From: Eubacteriales bacterium
Lineage (GTDB): Bacteria; Bacillota_A; Clostridia; Lachnospirales; Lachnospiraceae
Assembly (NCBI GenBank): GCA_030533315.1
Contig: JAUNJL010000044.1
Location: forward strand, 1 to 20,582
Reading direction: 5' to 3'
DNA length: 20,582 nucleotides
The notes under the pieces are model-generated. The model saw nothing but the letters and a program-made list of their open reading frames with translations. It did not search any database and was not told the DNA's origin. How positions within the stretch are numbered: the first letter of the stretch is position 1; the number at the start of each line of letters is the position of its first letter. Position numbers and translations under genes: made by a program. Positions 12,583 to 20,529 of this stretch are shown piece by piece.

Positions 12583-13815
12583 ATGGCAAAGACAAACATT
12601 ATCGTGGGACAGTCCGGCGGCCCTACCGCCGTTATCAACAGCAGCCTTTACGGTGTGGTGTCTGAGGGGCTTCGGCACCCCCACGAGATCGGAACGATCT
12701 ATGGAATGGTAAACGGTATCGAAGGCTTTCTTGAAGGGCATTACATGGATCTTCCCCAAACCCTTCCGGGAGAAAAGCTGGAAGCCCTGAAATACACCCC
12801 GGGCGCATATCTTGGCTCCTGCCGCTACAAGCTTCCGGAGGACCTGGGCGACCCGGTCTACCCAAAGCTTTTCGCAGCCTTTGAAAAGCTGGGGATCGGC
12901 TGCTTCTTCTACATCGGCGGAAACGATTCCATGGATACCGTCAGCAAGCTCGCCCGCTATGGCGCTCAGGTTGGCAGCAGCATCCGCGTCATCGGACTTC
13001 CCAAGACCATTGACAACGACCTGGTACATACGGATCACACCCCCGGCTTTGGAAGCGCCGCAAGATATGTAGCCTCCACCGTCAGAGAGATCACCCTGGA
13101 CGCCAACGTATACGAAAAGAAATCCGTCACCATCGTGGAGATCATGGGCCGCCATGCAGGATGGCTTACCGCAGCCTCCTCCCTTGCCCGGAAGTACCCG
13201 GGGGACAATCCTTTCCTCATCTACCTTCCGGAGACCTCCTTTGACCCGGAGACCTTCCTTGCACAGGTGACCAAGGCCTTCGAAAAAAGCCCCAACGTGG
13301 TGGTCTGCGTATCCGAGGGAATCCACGACAAGGAAGGCACCTTCATCTGCGAGTACGATTCCTCGGTGGGAACCGACTCCTTTGGCCATAAGATGCTGGC
13401 CGGCTGCGGCAAATATCTGGAGAACCTGGTGCGGGATCGCCTGGGCGTGAAGGCTCGCTCCGTGGAGCTGAATGTCAGCCAGCGCTGCAGTGCCTCCCTC
13501 GTCTCCCTCACAGACCAGGAGGAGGCAGCCGCCTCCGGTGCATACGGCGTAAGAGCAGCCCTCCAGGGCGAGACCGGAAAGATGACGGCCTTTGTTCGCT
13601 GCACCGATGAAAAGGGCGGCTACCGCATGGAATGCAGCCTGGAGGATGTCAATCTGATCTGCAACGAGGAAAAGCCGGTGCCCGCCTCCTGGATCACCCC
13701 CGATGGAAGTGACGTCACCCAGGAATTTGTGGACTATGCAAAGCCCCTGATCCAGGGCGCCGTATCCGTCCCCATGGGGGAGGACGGACTTCCCGTGGTG
13801 GTATACCGTAAATAA
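12583..13815 (+). CDS. pfp: PPi-type 6-phosphofructokinase
   Basis: A 410-residue phosphofructokinase of glycolysis, converting fructose 6-phosphate to the 1,6-bisphosphate. The residues that decide the phosphate donor are of the pyrophosphate type: GGNDS (112-116) with Asp where ATP enzymes have Gly, and K141 in PKTIDND (140-146) where ATP enzymes have PGTIDND. The reaction is then reversible and saves ATP. Other family motifs are SGGPTAVIN (11-19) and MGRHAGW (188-194). Donor use is inferred from these residues, not proven. The start at 12583 has GGAGG 7 nt upstream; the frame is open further upstream, but that stretch includes the promoter. It is one of two plus-strand protein genes, monocistronic, diverging from tRNA-fMet. 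Confidence 0.95.
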   Translation: MAKTNIIVGQSGGPTAVINSSLYGVVSEGLRHPHEIGTIYGMVNGIEGFLEGHYMDLPQTLPGEKLEALKYTPGAYLGSCRYKLPEDLGDPVYPKLFAAFEKLGIGCFFYIGGNDSMDTVSKLARYGAQVGSSIRVIGLPKTIDNDLVHTDHTPGFGSAARYVASTVREITLDANVYEKKSVTIVEIMGRHAGWLTAASSLARKYPGDNPFLIYLPETSFDPETFLAQVTKAFEKSPNVVVCVSEGIHDKEGTFICEYDSSVGTDSFGHKMLAGCGKYLENLVRDRLGVKARSVELNVSQRCSASLVSLTDQEEAAASGAYGVRAALQGETGKMTAFVRCTDEKGGYRMECSLEDVNLICNEEKPVPASWITPDGSDVTQEFVDYAKPLIQGAVSVPMGEDGLPVVVYRK

Positions 13816-13900
13816 TGCTTTTCCAAAGGCCTCCTGCGGCCTGAGCCCCCAAGGAGCATGGCAGCCTGCTGCCGCCCGGATGCTTAAGCGGCCGTACCAC

Positions 13901-13933
13901 AAAAATCCCATCGTCACAAGCGGTGGGATTTTT
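13901..13933. terminator. Bidirectional terminator between pfp and the protease operon
   Basis: AAAAATCCCATCG (13901-13913) and CGGTGGGATTTTT (13921-13933) form a 13-bp stem (one G-T) with a 7-nt loop. A and T runs on the two flanks let it work in both directions, for pfp on plus and the operon ending at 14014 on minus. Confidence 0.9.
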
Positions 13934-14013
13934 GCATATTCCCGTCTTTTTTCGACCCTCGTGCCAGGCGCTCAAATCCGCCCGGACTGCCGGCGACGCC
14001 CTCTTTTTTGCCT

Positions 14014-15786
14014 TCAAGTGAGAAGCCGGAAGGTGTTGTACAGATCCATCCTTCCATACCCCCAGTCTGGATTGGGATAGGAAAGCCCCCGGTCCCTCAC
14101 GGCGCCTCTTTCCAGATAATTCTTTACACTGCTGCCATTAAAATAAGGCTGGTTCCCCTGAATGACCGCCCACTGGAACAGAAGCGCCGCCGCTCCGGCC
14201 GCCTGGGCCGCAGAAAGACTGGTGCCGGAGGCAGATCCATAATCCCCCGTCGGAAGGGGAACCCGTATCCCCACCCCCGGCGCTGCCAAACGGGGTGTGA
14301 TCCCTCCATCTGGCATAAAGCCCCTGCTTGCCGCCAGATACAAGCTATTGTCCCGGTACTGATAAGCCGTCGCCGTAATGCCCTTCCTGGAATCCCCGGG
14401 AGCAGTCACCGTATTATAGGGAGATGCCTCCAGAAAATACGTGCCCTCCGAAATCAGTCCCGTCACCGGAAGCCACATGTGAAAGGAGGCCCGCTTCCCC
14501 TCCCTTCCCCTGACCAGGATCCGCCAGATCCCAGGAGCTGGCTCCAAAAAGCGGAAAAACACCAGTGTATTCCCCGTCTGGCGCTCGATGGCCACATAAT
14601 TTGCCAGCACCTGGGTCTTCACAAAGACAAAGGACAGCTGCTGAGTCACCGCCCCCAGGGAGCTGCTGACCTCCAGAATCTCCCCCGTGGGTGTCTGGAT
14701 GCTGAGACTGTAGTTTTCCGGCGGCTCTCCCCAAAATTCCATGGTAAAGCCACCCTCCCCCTCTCCCACCCGAAGCTCTGCGGCGGCCATATCCGATCGC
14801 TCGTCCAGCTGCCCCAGATAATGATGTCTGGCCGCCCCTTCATTCCCCCCTGCGCAGGATACGGATATTTTGGAAAAATCAGCCACATGATCCACATAAT
14901 TGCTCAAGGGATTCCTTCCAAGATGTGCCCCCTGGCTGCTGCCGATCCCCAGGCAGACGGAGAGAGGCATTCCCCGGTCCCGGGCATAGTCCACACAGAA
15001 GGACAGGGCCGTCATCAGATCGTCCTCCTGATAAAGCTCTGCTTCCGGGGGAAATAAAAAAAAGCGGCGAAGATACTGCTTGGCCGGCTTTATCTTTACC
15101 ACCAGCAGGGAAGCCTGGGGTGCCGCACCGGAAAAGCCCTCCTCCAAGCAAGTGCTTCCACAGGCCAGGGCTGCCAGCATCGTGCCGTGCCCGCTTGCGT
15201 CTGACGTGGGCACCGCAGCCGCAGGGTCGGCACAAGCCAAGGCCCGATCCAGCTCCTCCTGTTCAAAAAAACGGCCGTAGGGCACCGGCTCACCCTCTCC
15301 CCCCTCCAGGGTCTGATCCCAGATCCCCAGGATCCGACTCCGGTTTTCTCTGCGAAAAAGGGGATTCTGGTAATCGATCCCTGAATCCAGGAATGCAATG
15401 AGAGTTCCCGCCCCGCTCAGTTCCAGATAAGGCTGGTTCAAAATGGAGGATATACCGGAAGCATTCAGGCTTTCCAGGTCCATGGGCGCATAGCATTTGG
15501 GAATGGATCCATAGGCATAGCTGTTCACCGGAAGCTCATCCAATCCCTCCAACGGCACATAGACCACTCCATACAGCTCATTGATGGGGTAAAAGCTTCC
15601 TCCCGGGATCCCCTCCGCCAGCCTCCGTATTTCCGGATCGTACTGAACGATAAAATCCCCAAAGCCTTCGCTCTGAGCCGGCGTTTCCGCCATGGGAGCT
15701 CCTTCTTCAGGGATTTTCCGTGGATCCATCGGACCGTCATCTTCATAATCTTCTTTTCTGAGCAATTTTGGCCTCCCCAAAAACAT
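14014..15786 (-). CDS. S8 subtilisin-like serine protease, Csp-like
   Basis: A subtilase with an intact catalytic set: D134 (FLDSGID), H200 (SGHGT), oxyanion N315 (GGNEG) and S523 (SGTSLSAA). A roughly 90-residue propeptide-like region precedes the catalytic domain. A beta-rich insert of about 150 residues lies between the Asn and Ser (about 335-470), as in the jellyroll of the clostridial Csp proteases that activate the spore cortex enzyme SleC. The usual Pro after GTS-x-A-x is Ala, also seen in that group. No signal peptide is visible. The start is uncertain: 15786 is the most upstream ATG but has a poor ribosome site, while the ATG at 15693 (559 residues) has AAGGAG 5 nt upstream and may be the true one. 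It is last in the DUF308-arginase-lgt operon, 19 nt after lgt. A germination role is inference. Confidence 0.88.
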   Translation of the reverse strand: MFLGRPKLLRKEDYEDDGPMDPRKIPEEGAPMAETPAQSEGFGDFIVQYDPEIRRLAEGIPGGSFYPINELYGVVYVPLEGLDELPVNSYAYGSIPKCYAPMDLESLNASGISSILNQPYLELSGAGTLIAFLDSGIDYQNPLFRRENRSRILGIWDQTLEGGEGEPVPYGRFFEQEELDRALACADPAAAVPTSDASGHGTMLAALACGSTCLEEGFSGAAPQASLLVVKIKPAKQYLRRFFLFPPEAELYQEDDLMTALSFCVDYARDRGMPLSVCLGIGSSQGAHLGRNPLSNYVDHVADFSKISVSCAGGNEGAARHHYLGQLDERSDMAAAELRVGEGEGGFTMEFWGEPPENYSLSIQTPTGEILEVSSSLGAVTQQLSFVFVKTQVLANYVAIERQTGNTLVFFRFLEPAPGIWRILVRGREGKRASFHMWLPVTGLISEGTYFLEASPYNTVTAPGDSRKGITATAYQYRDNSLYLAASRGFMPDGGITPRLAAPGVGIRVPLPTGDYGSASGTSLSAAQAAGAAALLFQWAVIQGNQPYFNGSSVKNYLERGAVRDRGLSYPNPDWGYGRMDLYNTFRLLT

Positions 15787-15805
15787 CTTGGTTACAGCCT
15801 ATGTG

Positions 15806-16582
15806 TCATCTCCTGCTTTTATGAGGCCTCATCTGCTCTCTCCTTGTCAGGCACAAAAGCGCCGCCCCTGCCGCAGCCGTAAAAATGGCGATAAACTGGG
15901 ATGTGGAAAGGACGCCCACCCTTCCGCGCTCCAGATCACCCCTGAAAAATTCTATGATAAAACGGCCTGCACTGTAGAGGATCAGGTAGGCCGCCGTCAC
16001 CTGTCCGTCCGGCCTTTTTTTGCCAGCCAAAAACAGCAGAAAGCCAAAGTGCAGAAAGTCCAGCAGACTGGAATAAAGCTGCGTCGGGATCAACGCCACC
16101 CCATTTGGCGCATATTCAGATCTGTGGAAGGTGACAGAAAGGCAGCTGTCCGTCTGTTTTCCGTAACAGCAGCCCGCCAGGAAACAGCCGATGCGCCCAA
16201 AGCCCTGGGCCAGGGCCAGAGAAGGGGCCAAAAGATCCAGCATGGGAAGCAGCCGGATCCTCTGACGGCGGCAGTAAAGCCAGGCACAAAAAATTCCTCC
16301 GATCACCCCGCCGTAGACCACAAAGCCGTTCATGAGCGTCTGAAAAAGAAACTCCGGCGCCTGAACAATACTCCTCCATTCTGTAGCCCAATAGAGCAGC
16401 TTCGCCCCCAAAAATCCTCCCACCATGCACCATTGAACAAGAAAAAAAACGTGCTCATAGGGCAGCCCCTGCCTTTTTGCCCGCACCTCCGCCACAAAAT
16501 AAGCGGCCAGGATCCCCAGTGCGATCATCAGGCCAAAGCCATATATGGTAAATGGACCAATGGTCAGTAACTCATTCTTCAT
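15806..16582 (-). CDS. lgt: Prolipoprotein diacylglyceryl transferase family protein (Lgt)
   Basis: A 258-residue polytopic membrane protein of the Lgt family, which moves diacylglycerol from phosphatidylglycerol to the lipobox cysteine of prelipoproteins at the membrane. About seven hydrophobic helices are visible. The signature region reads GFGRIGCFLAGCCYG (127-141), with the key Arg but Cys-rich where canonical Lgt has GRIGNFINGE. The YGGVIGG segment (90-96) carries Tyr where E. coli Lgt has the important His. PTQLYSSLLDF (166-176) and IIEFFRGD match. This variant is frequent in Clostridia and may be a paralogue, so the true acyl-transfer role is likely but not certain. The start overlaps the end of the arginase-like gene by 11 nt; AGGAGG lies about 12-13 nt upstream, a long spacing, suggesting translational coupling. 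Confidence 0.88.
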   Translation of the reverse strand: MKNELLTIGPFTIYGFGLMIALGILAAYFVAEVRAKRQGLPYEHVFFLVQWCMVGGFLGAKLLYWATEWRSIVQAPEFLFQTLMNGFVVYGGVIGGIFCAWLYCRRQRIRLLPMLDLLAPSLALAQGFGRIGCFLAGCCYGKQTDSCLSVTFHRSEYAPNGVALIPTQLYSSLLDFLHFGFLLFLAGKKRPDGQVTAAYLILYSAGRFIIEFFRGDLERGRVGVLSTSQFIAIFTAAAGAALLCLTRREQMRPHKSRR

Positions 16583-17366
16583 CGACTTTCGTTTCCCTCC
16601 TCTGCCGGTCATCCAGATATTTTTTGAAAAATGTGAGAAGAGCCTTGTTTGCCCCGTCATTCCTGGCATTTTCCAGAGCATTCCCGCAGCTCCCTTCTCC
16701 GCAGATATCCACCGCCAGCACACGGCCGCCCTTCTCTTTCAGTGCAGACAGCACCACCTCCAAATGGGCGAGAAGCTCCCATAGGCTCATGTCCCCCTGA
16801 CTCCAGGAGGTCGAAGCACAGGCTTCACACAAAACGTCCTTGTCAATGGATAAATAGAGAGGCAGATCGGAGGGAAAATCCTCCAAAAAAGAAAAGACTC
16901 CTTCTCCCCTCTGCCTGGCCAGTGCCTGACGCCCCCAGAAACGCACCCGGCTTTGGAGGTTCTCCCGCACACTGGAAAAATCCTCCTCCGAGGGCCCTAC
17001 CAAATATACCTCCTGGAGATCTTCCAGCTCCATGAATGCGCTTTCGATCCAGCCGCCGCAGGACAAAAGCCCCCCAAAGGCAGGAAGCTGCATATCGGTA
17101 TGATTGTCAAACACCAGCAGGCGGAAGGGCTGGCGGATCTTGTTCATAAGCAACCGGCTTACATAATGATAATTTCCCGAATCCAAAAAGCGTATAACCG
17201 AGGCAGAGGCCGCACCAAGCCTGCGCAGAATCTCCTCCGACGCCTCCTGGTCACAGTAGCAGTTGGTACCGGGGATATCTCCCAGCTCGACCCACAAATG
17301 ATCTTCCTCCCTCCAGAAGGTCTCCTCCCGATAGACGCCGCTGAAATTCATGATGGTGATCTCCAT
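16572..17366 (-). CDS. Arginase/ureohydrolase-fold protein, function unknown
   Basis: A 264-residue protein with the metal-binding signature of the arginase fold: H67 (SGNYH), D87-x-H89-x-D91 (FDNHTD), and D175-x-D177 (LSIDKD). All six ligands of the binuclear manganese site are thus retained. The substrate loops differ: the usual GTPxPGG stretch is STSWSQGDMSL (185-195) and the DIVEvNP region is VDICGEGS, so arginase or agmatinase activity cannot be assumed. It may be a distant amidinohydrolase or a deacetylase-like member. No signal peptide or membrane segment is seen. GGGGGAAGG precedes the ATG. It sits 35 nt after the DUF308 gene and overlaps lgt by 11 nt, so it is co-expressed with envelope genes. 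Confidence 0.8.
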   Translation of the reverse strand: MEITIMNFSGVYREETFWREEDHLWVELGDIPGTNCYCDQEASEEILRRLGAASASVIRFLDSGNYHYVSRLLMNKIRQPFRLLVFDNHTDMQLPAFGGLLSCGGWIESAFMELEDLQEVYLVGPSEEDFSSVRENLQSRVRFWGRQALARQRGEGVFSFLEDFPSDLPLYLSIDKDVLCEACASTSWSQGDMSLWELLAHLEVVLSALKEKGGRVLAVDICGEGSCGNALENARNDGANKALLTFFKKYLDDRQRRETKVDEE

Positions 17367-17401
17367 ACCTTCCCCCTCTCTTTTTTCTTCCTTCCAGCAG
17401 G

Positions 17402-18181
17402 TCAGGGAGTCTCCGCCTTCCCCTCAGTCTGCGAAGCCTCCTCCTGAGCCCCCGCCTCCGAGGAGGTTTTTTCCTCGGAAAGCTCCGGAGAAAGAGGCTC
17501 TTTTTCCTCTGCGGGCTTCTCGTCCCTTTCCTTCTCTTTGGCAGCCCCATCCTGCCACTGAGGAATCTCTTCCTGTTCCTCTTCCTTCTTCTTCGGCTCT
17601 TCTTTCAGTTCCTCCTTTTCTTCCTCCAGAGCGCCTGGAATCTCCTTCTTCATGCCGCTCTTCAGCACGATGAAAAGGATAATGTCCAGCACGCCGTTGA
17701 CCAAAAACGCCCATCCTGCAATCACCAGCATATTGTTGACGCTCTGGAAGGGATAAAGCATCAGGAATACCCCCACGACAATGAAGGCCAGGCTTTCTAC
17801 CAGAAAAAATTTCCAGGCCTCCAGCTGACGCTTACGAAGCCCCGGGCAGCCTCTCAGGGCCCAGATGCTGTCCACCAGCAAAAAGGCCCCCAGCATCAGA
17901 GGCAGGAGCTTGACCACGATCTGAGGATTGGTAAAAAGAAACCCTCCGATCACCAGAACGATCACGCCGGAAAAAAGGTCCAAAATGGTACTGTTCTCCT
18001 TCTCCATCACGTATACATATACATGGTACAGGCCGGCTCCCATGAGCAGAAGGCCAAAAATCACCTTACACAGGATATCCACGGTCTCCACAGGCATCAA
18101 GGCCAGACACAAGCCAAAAGCTATATAAAAAACAGATGTGGGGATCTGTCCCCGGAGTATTTTTTTGATCTTTTCTCCCAT
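17402..18181 (-). CDS. DUF308/HdeD-like membrane protein with long charged tail
   Basis: A 259-residue integral membrane protein. Residues about 15-175 hold six hydrophobic helices in the paired arrangement of the DUF308/HdeD family (members in enterobacteria are linked to acid resistance; the role in Clostridia is unknown). The last 85 residues are a low-complexity cytoplasmic-looking tail rich in Glu, Lys, Pro and Ala with no predicted fold, not typical of HdeD. The start at 18181 has GAGGAGG 10 nt upstream; the frame extends 14 codons further without a ribosome site and into the -10 box. It is the first gene of the DUF308-arginase-lgt-protease operon. Tail length may vary between strains because it is repetitive (inference). 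Confidence 0.85.
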   Translation of the reverse strand: MGEKIKKILRGQIPTSVFYIAFGLCLALMPVETVDILCKVIFGLLLMGAGLYHVYVYVMEKENSTILDLFSGVIVLVIGGFLFTNPQIVVKLLPLMLGAFLLVDSIWALRGCPGLRKRQLEAWKFFLVESLAFIVVGVFLMLYPFQSVNNMLVIAGWAFLVNGVLDIILFIVLKSGMKKEIPGALEEEKEELKEEPKKKEEEQEEIPQWQDGAAKEKERDEKPAEEKEPLSPELSEEKTSSEAGAQEEASQTEGKAETP

Positions 18182-18211
18182 AAACTTTCGTCCTCCTCTT
18201 TCTTTATCCGT

Positions 18212-18240
18212 AGTATACTCCATTTATCCTTTTTCGTCCA
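18212..18240 (-). promoter_or_regulatory. Promoter of the DUF308-arginase-lgt-protease operon
   Basis: The minus strand reads TGGACG (18240-18235), a 17-bp spacer and TATACT (18217-18212). The -35 matches 4 of 6. It is the only promoter I can see for the four-gene operon. Confidence 0.55.
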
Positions 18241-18332
18241 TTGGTTCCCCGTGAAAAAATACTTTTCTTCACCGCCCTTCATGACAGCCCGGCGGACGAA
18301 GCCTTCCCTTTATCACAGCAGGAAAATGCTCG

Positions 18333-19229
18333 TCATTTCTTTCCCAGAAACTTTGCAAGAGCGTCCCAGACCTGCCTGTTTTTCTCATAGATCTGCCTCA
18401 GCTCCCACTGAGGAAGGGGACAGGGGGATTCTCCTGTTTCGATGGTGACCGCCGGTATCCTGCCATGCAGGACAAAGTGATCGCTGCAGCCTCCCTCAGC
18501 CGCCATCACCTGCTGCGTGGAGCAAATGGGGTAGCCTGTCACTCTGGAAATATCACTGGCCAGTCTTTTCTCCCTCTCAAACAATTCCCCTTTTGCCCCA
18601 TAGTCCCAATAGACTAGATTTCCCGAGGAATGGTAGGAAACGCAAAGAGACAGAGGAAATGCTTTCTGAAGCTTCAGAATGGCCTGCGTTTCTTTCTCCG
18701 TTTCCGGCGCAGTCCCCGGGTATCCTTCCGAGGAAGGGCGGCTCTTTTTTGCCTTTTCCCATCCCGCCATAAAATTCCGGTTAGGGTCCACCCCCTTTGC
18801 ATTTGCCTTCCAGCGTGAAAAGTATTCCCTTGCAGGCCTAATGCCTCCCTCCCTTTCGTATATTTCCCACAGGCCCTTTCTCAGCCTGAAAGAACGGATC
18901 CCGGCAGGTCCCTGCTGGCTGATGGTACAGCCGTCTGGGTTCACCATAGGAAGAAGATGGATGCACAGATCCTTCGAGACCCCTTTTTTCAGGTATTCTT
19001 CCAGCTGCATCAGGAGCACGGCACAATTCATATATTCTCTTCCATGCATTCCTCCCTGGATGAGCAGATGGAAGTCTCCCTTCGCATCTCCCACATGAAT
19101 GCCCAGAATACCCCTGCCGTCCTCCGTTTTCCCCCACTCTTCAATCAAAAGAAGCCCCGGAGCCATTCGCTCCAGGGCTGTCATTTTCTGTACGGTCTGC
19201 TCCCAGGAAAAGTAAAAGGTTCCTGTCAT
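18333..19229 (-). CDS. M14 family zinc carboxypeptidase
   Basis: A 298-residue metallopeptidase of family M14. Zinc ligands are H62 and E65 (GGMHGRE) and H200 (SYHSSG); substrate-binding NPDG (97-100) and the DPNRNF region (149-153), and the catalytic Glu264 (VTIETG), are present. No signal peptide is seen, so it probably acts in the cytoplasm. Cytoplasmic bacterial M14 enzymes such as MpaA cut cell-wall peptides (gamma-D-Glu-diaminopimelate bonds), so muropeptide recycling is possible, but the substrate is not shown here. The start at 19229 has GGAGG about 9 nt upstream. It lies 38 nt after the MFS gene, in the same direction and without a terminator, so they are likely co-transcribed. No clear terminator follows; only an A/T-rich weak hairpin near 18251. 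Confidence 0.9.
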   Translation of the reverse strand: MTGTFYFSWEQTVQKMTALERMAPGLLLIEEWGKTEDGRGILGIHVGDAKGDFHLLIQGGMHGREYMNCAVLLMQLEEYLKKGVSKDLCIHLLPMVNPDGCTISQQGPAGIRSFRLRKGLWEIYEREGGIRPAREYFSRWKANAKGVDPNRNFMAGWEKAKKSRPSSEGYPGTAPETEKETQAILKLQKAFPLSLCVSYHSSGNLVYWDYGAKGELFEREKRLASDISRVTGYPICSTQQVMAAEGGCSDHFVLHGRIPAVTIETGESPCPLPQWELRQIYEKNRQVWDALAKFLGKK

Positions 19230-19267
19230 CCATTTTCTCCTCCCTCCGGCCATTTTTTCGCAGCCGT

Positions 19268-20452
19268 TCAGCTGCCGGAGCCTTTTGTTGTCTGGCAGAG
19301 CCTCAGGCACACCAGCAGCAGAACCGGGAAAAGAATGGCTGCCAGTATCCCCATCCTTAGATTCTCCCCCAGGACGCTGGAAACCATTCCCGCCAACGTG
19401 GGTCCGCCTGAGCAGCCCAGATCGCCGGCCAAGGCCAAAAGGGCAAACATGGCCGTCCCCCCTCCTCTCAGGGAGGAAGCCGCCTTACTGAAGGTTCCCG
19501 GCCACATGATCCCCACGGACAGTCCGCAAACGGAACAGCCCAGAAGTCCCACCACCGGCGAGGGCACCAGTGCGATGATCAGATATGCGGCCACACAGAG
19601 CAGCCCACTTCCTGCCATAAACCGGTCCAGATCCAGCTTATCCCCATATTTACCATAATATGCCCTGGATATGCCCATAAGAACGGCGAAAGCCATAGGG
19701 CCGGCCAAGTCCCCCACCATCTTTGTCACACCCAGCCCCTTTTCCGCAAACACGGAGGCCCATTGACTTACCGCCTGCTCACTGGCTCCAGCGCAGGTCA
19801 TCATCAGCATTAGGATCCAAAACAGCCTCTTCCGGCACAGCTCTCCTATGGTCAGACCCTTTTCCCCCTCCTCATTGAGGGATGCGATAGGAACCCGGCA
19901 AAACAGTATCATGTTCACCAGGGGGAATACCGCCCAGAAGAGAGCCAAAAGCTTCCAATTCTCAATCCCCACAGCATAAAAAAACAGGGAGGATAAAAGC
20001 ACGACTCCCACATGTCCCCAGCAATAGAAGGAATGAAGAAGACTCATGGCCTTCTCCTTGTTGTCTGTGGGGCAAGCCTCCATGATCGGGCTGATCAGCA
20101 CCTCGATCAGCCCTCCTCCTATGGCATAGATAATCACGGAGAGCAAGAGTCCTCCAAAGCCTCCCACCAGCTCTGGAAAAATCGTGAGAGAGATCAAGCC
20201 TGCTGCCGAGCAAATATGGGCCAGGATAATCGCTGCCCGATAACCGATCTTGTCCACAAAGCCAGCGGAGAGAAGATCCACCAGCAGCTGCACGCCAAAG
20301 TTGATCGTCACCAGCATGGTGATCTGTGACAAGGGGATCCCATAGGTTTTTTGAAACGTTACAAACAGAAGGGGAATAAAGTTGTTGACGATCGCCTGGA
20401 CAACATATCCTATGAAACAGGCATAAATAGTCGCCTGGTAACTCTTTTTCAT
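19268..20452 (-). CDS. Major facilitator superfamily transporter
   Basis: A 394-residue secondary transporter with about twelve hydrophobic helices in two halves. The loop between helices 2 and 3 carries an MFS motif-A remnant (GFVDKIGYR, 64-72). The overall sequence is closest in feel to the sugar/FucP-like branch, but the substrate cannot be read from it. The ATG at 20452 has only a weak purine-rich ribosome site (GAGAGAAG). It is the first gene of a two-gene unit with the M14 peptidase 38 nt downstream, so it might move a peptide or sugar-peptide product; this is inference from context. No convincing promoter is seen between it and the tRNA-Cys terminator. Confidence 0.9.
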   Translation of the reverse strand: MKKSYQATIYACFIGYVVQAIVNNFIPLLFVTFQKTYGIPLSQITMLVTINFGVQLLVDLLSAGFVDKIGYRAAIILAHICSAAGLISLTIFPELVGGFGGLLLSVIIYAIGGGLIEVLISPIMEACPTDNKEKAMSLLHSFYCWGHVGVVLLSSLFFYAVGIENWKLLALFWAVFPLVNMILFCRVPIASLNEEGEKGLTIGELCRKRLFWILMLMMTCAGASEQAVSQWASVFAEKGLGVTKMVGDLAGPMAFAVLMGISRAYYGKYGDKLDLDRFMAGSGLLCVAAYLIIALVPSPVVGLLGCSVCGLSVGIMWPGTFSKAASSLRGGGTAMFALLALAGDLGCSGGPTLAGMVSSVLGENLRMGILAAILFPVLLLVCLRLCQTTKGSGS

Positions 20453-20494
20453 GTTTCTTCTCTCTTTCTTTTCGCCTATTATTTCCTTTTTGTG

Positions 20495-20526
20495 CAACAA
20501 AAGCCCCTTGAATTATCAAGGGGCTT
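20495..20526 (-). terminator. Terminator of tRNA-Cys
   Basis: AAGCCCCTTGA (20501-20511) and TCAAGGGGCTT (20516-20526) form a perfect 11-bp stem with a 4-nt loop, followed on minus by TTGTTG (weak T tract, TTTTG counting the stem end). It starts a few nt after the tRNA. Confidence 0.85.
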
Positions 20527-20529
20527 CAG

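Noticed and set aside
12487..13917. A 476-codon open frame on the minus strand opposite pfp
   Set aside because: It mirrors the codon structure of pfp, has no ribosome site or recognisable domain, and runs through the bidirectional terminator. Long antisense frames are expected in GC-rich coding DNA.
14008..16570. Plus-strand frames of 349 and 260 codons opposite the protease and lgt genes
   Set aside because: They have no start signals and biased composition, and overlap well-supported genes entirely.
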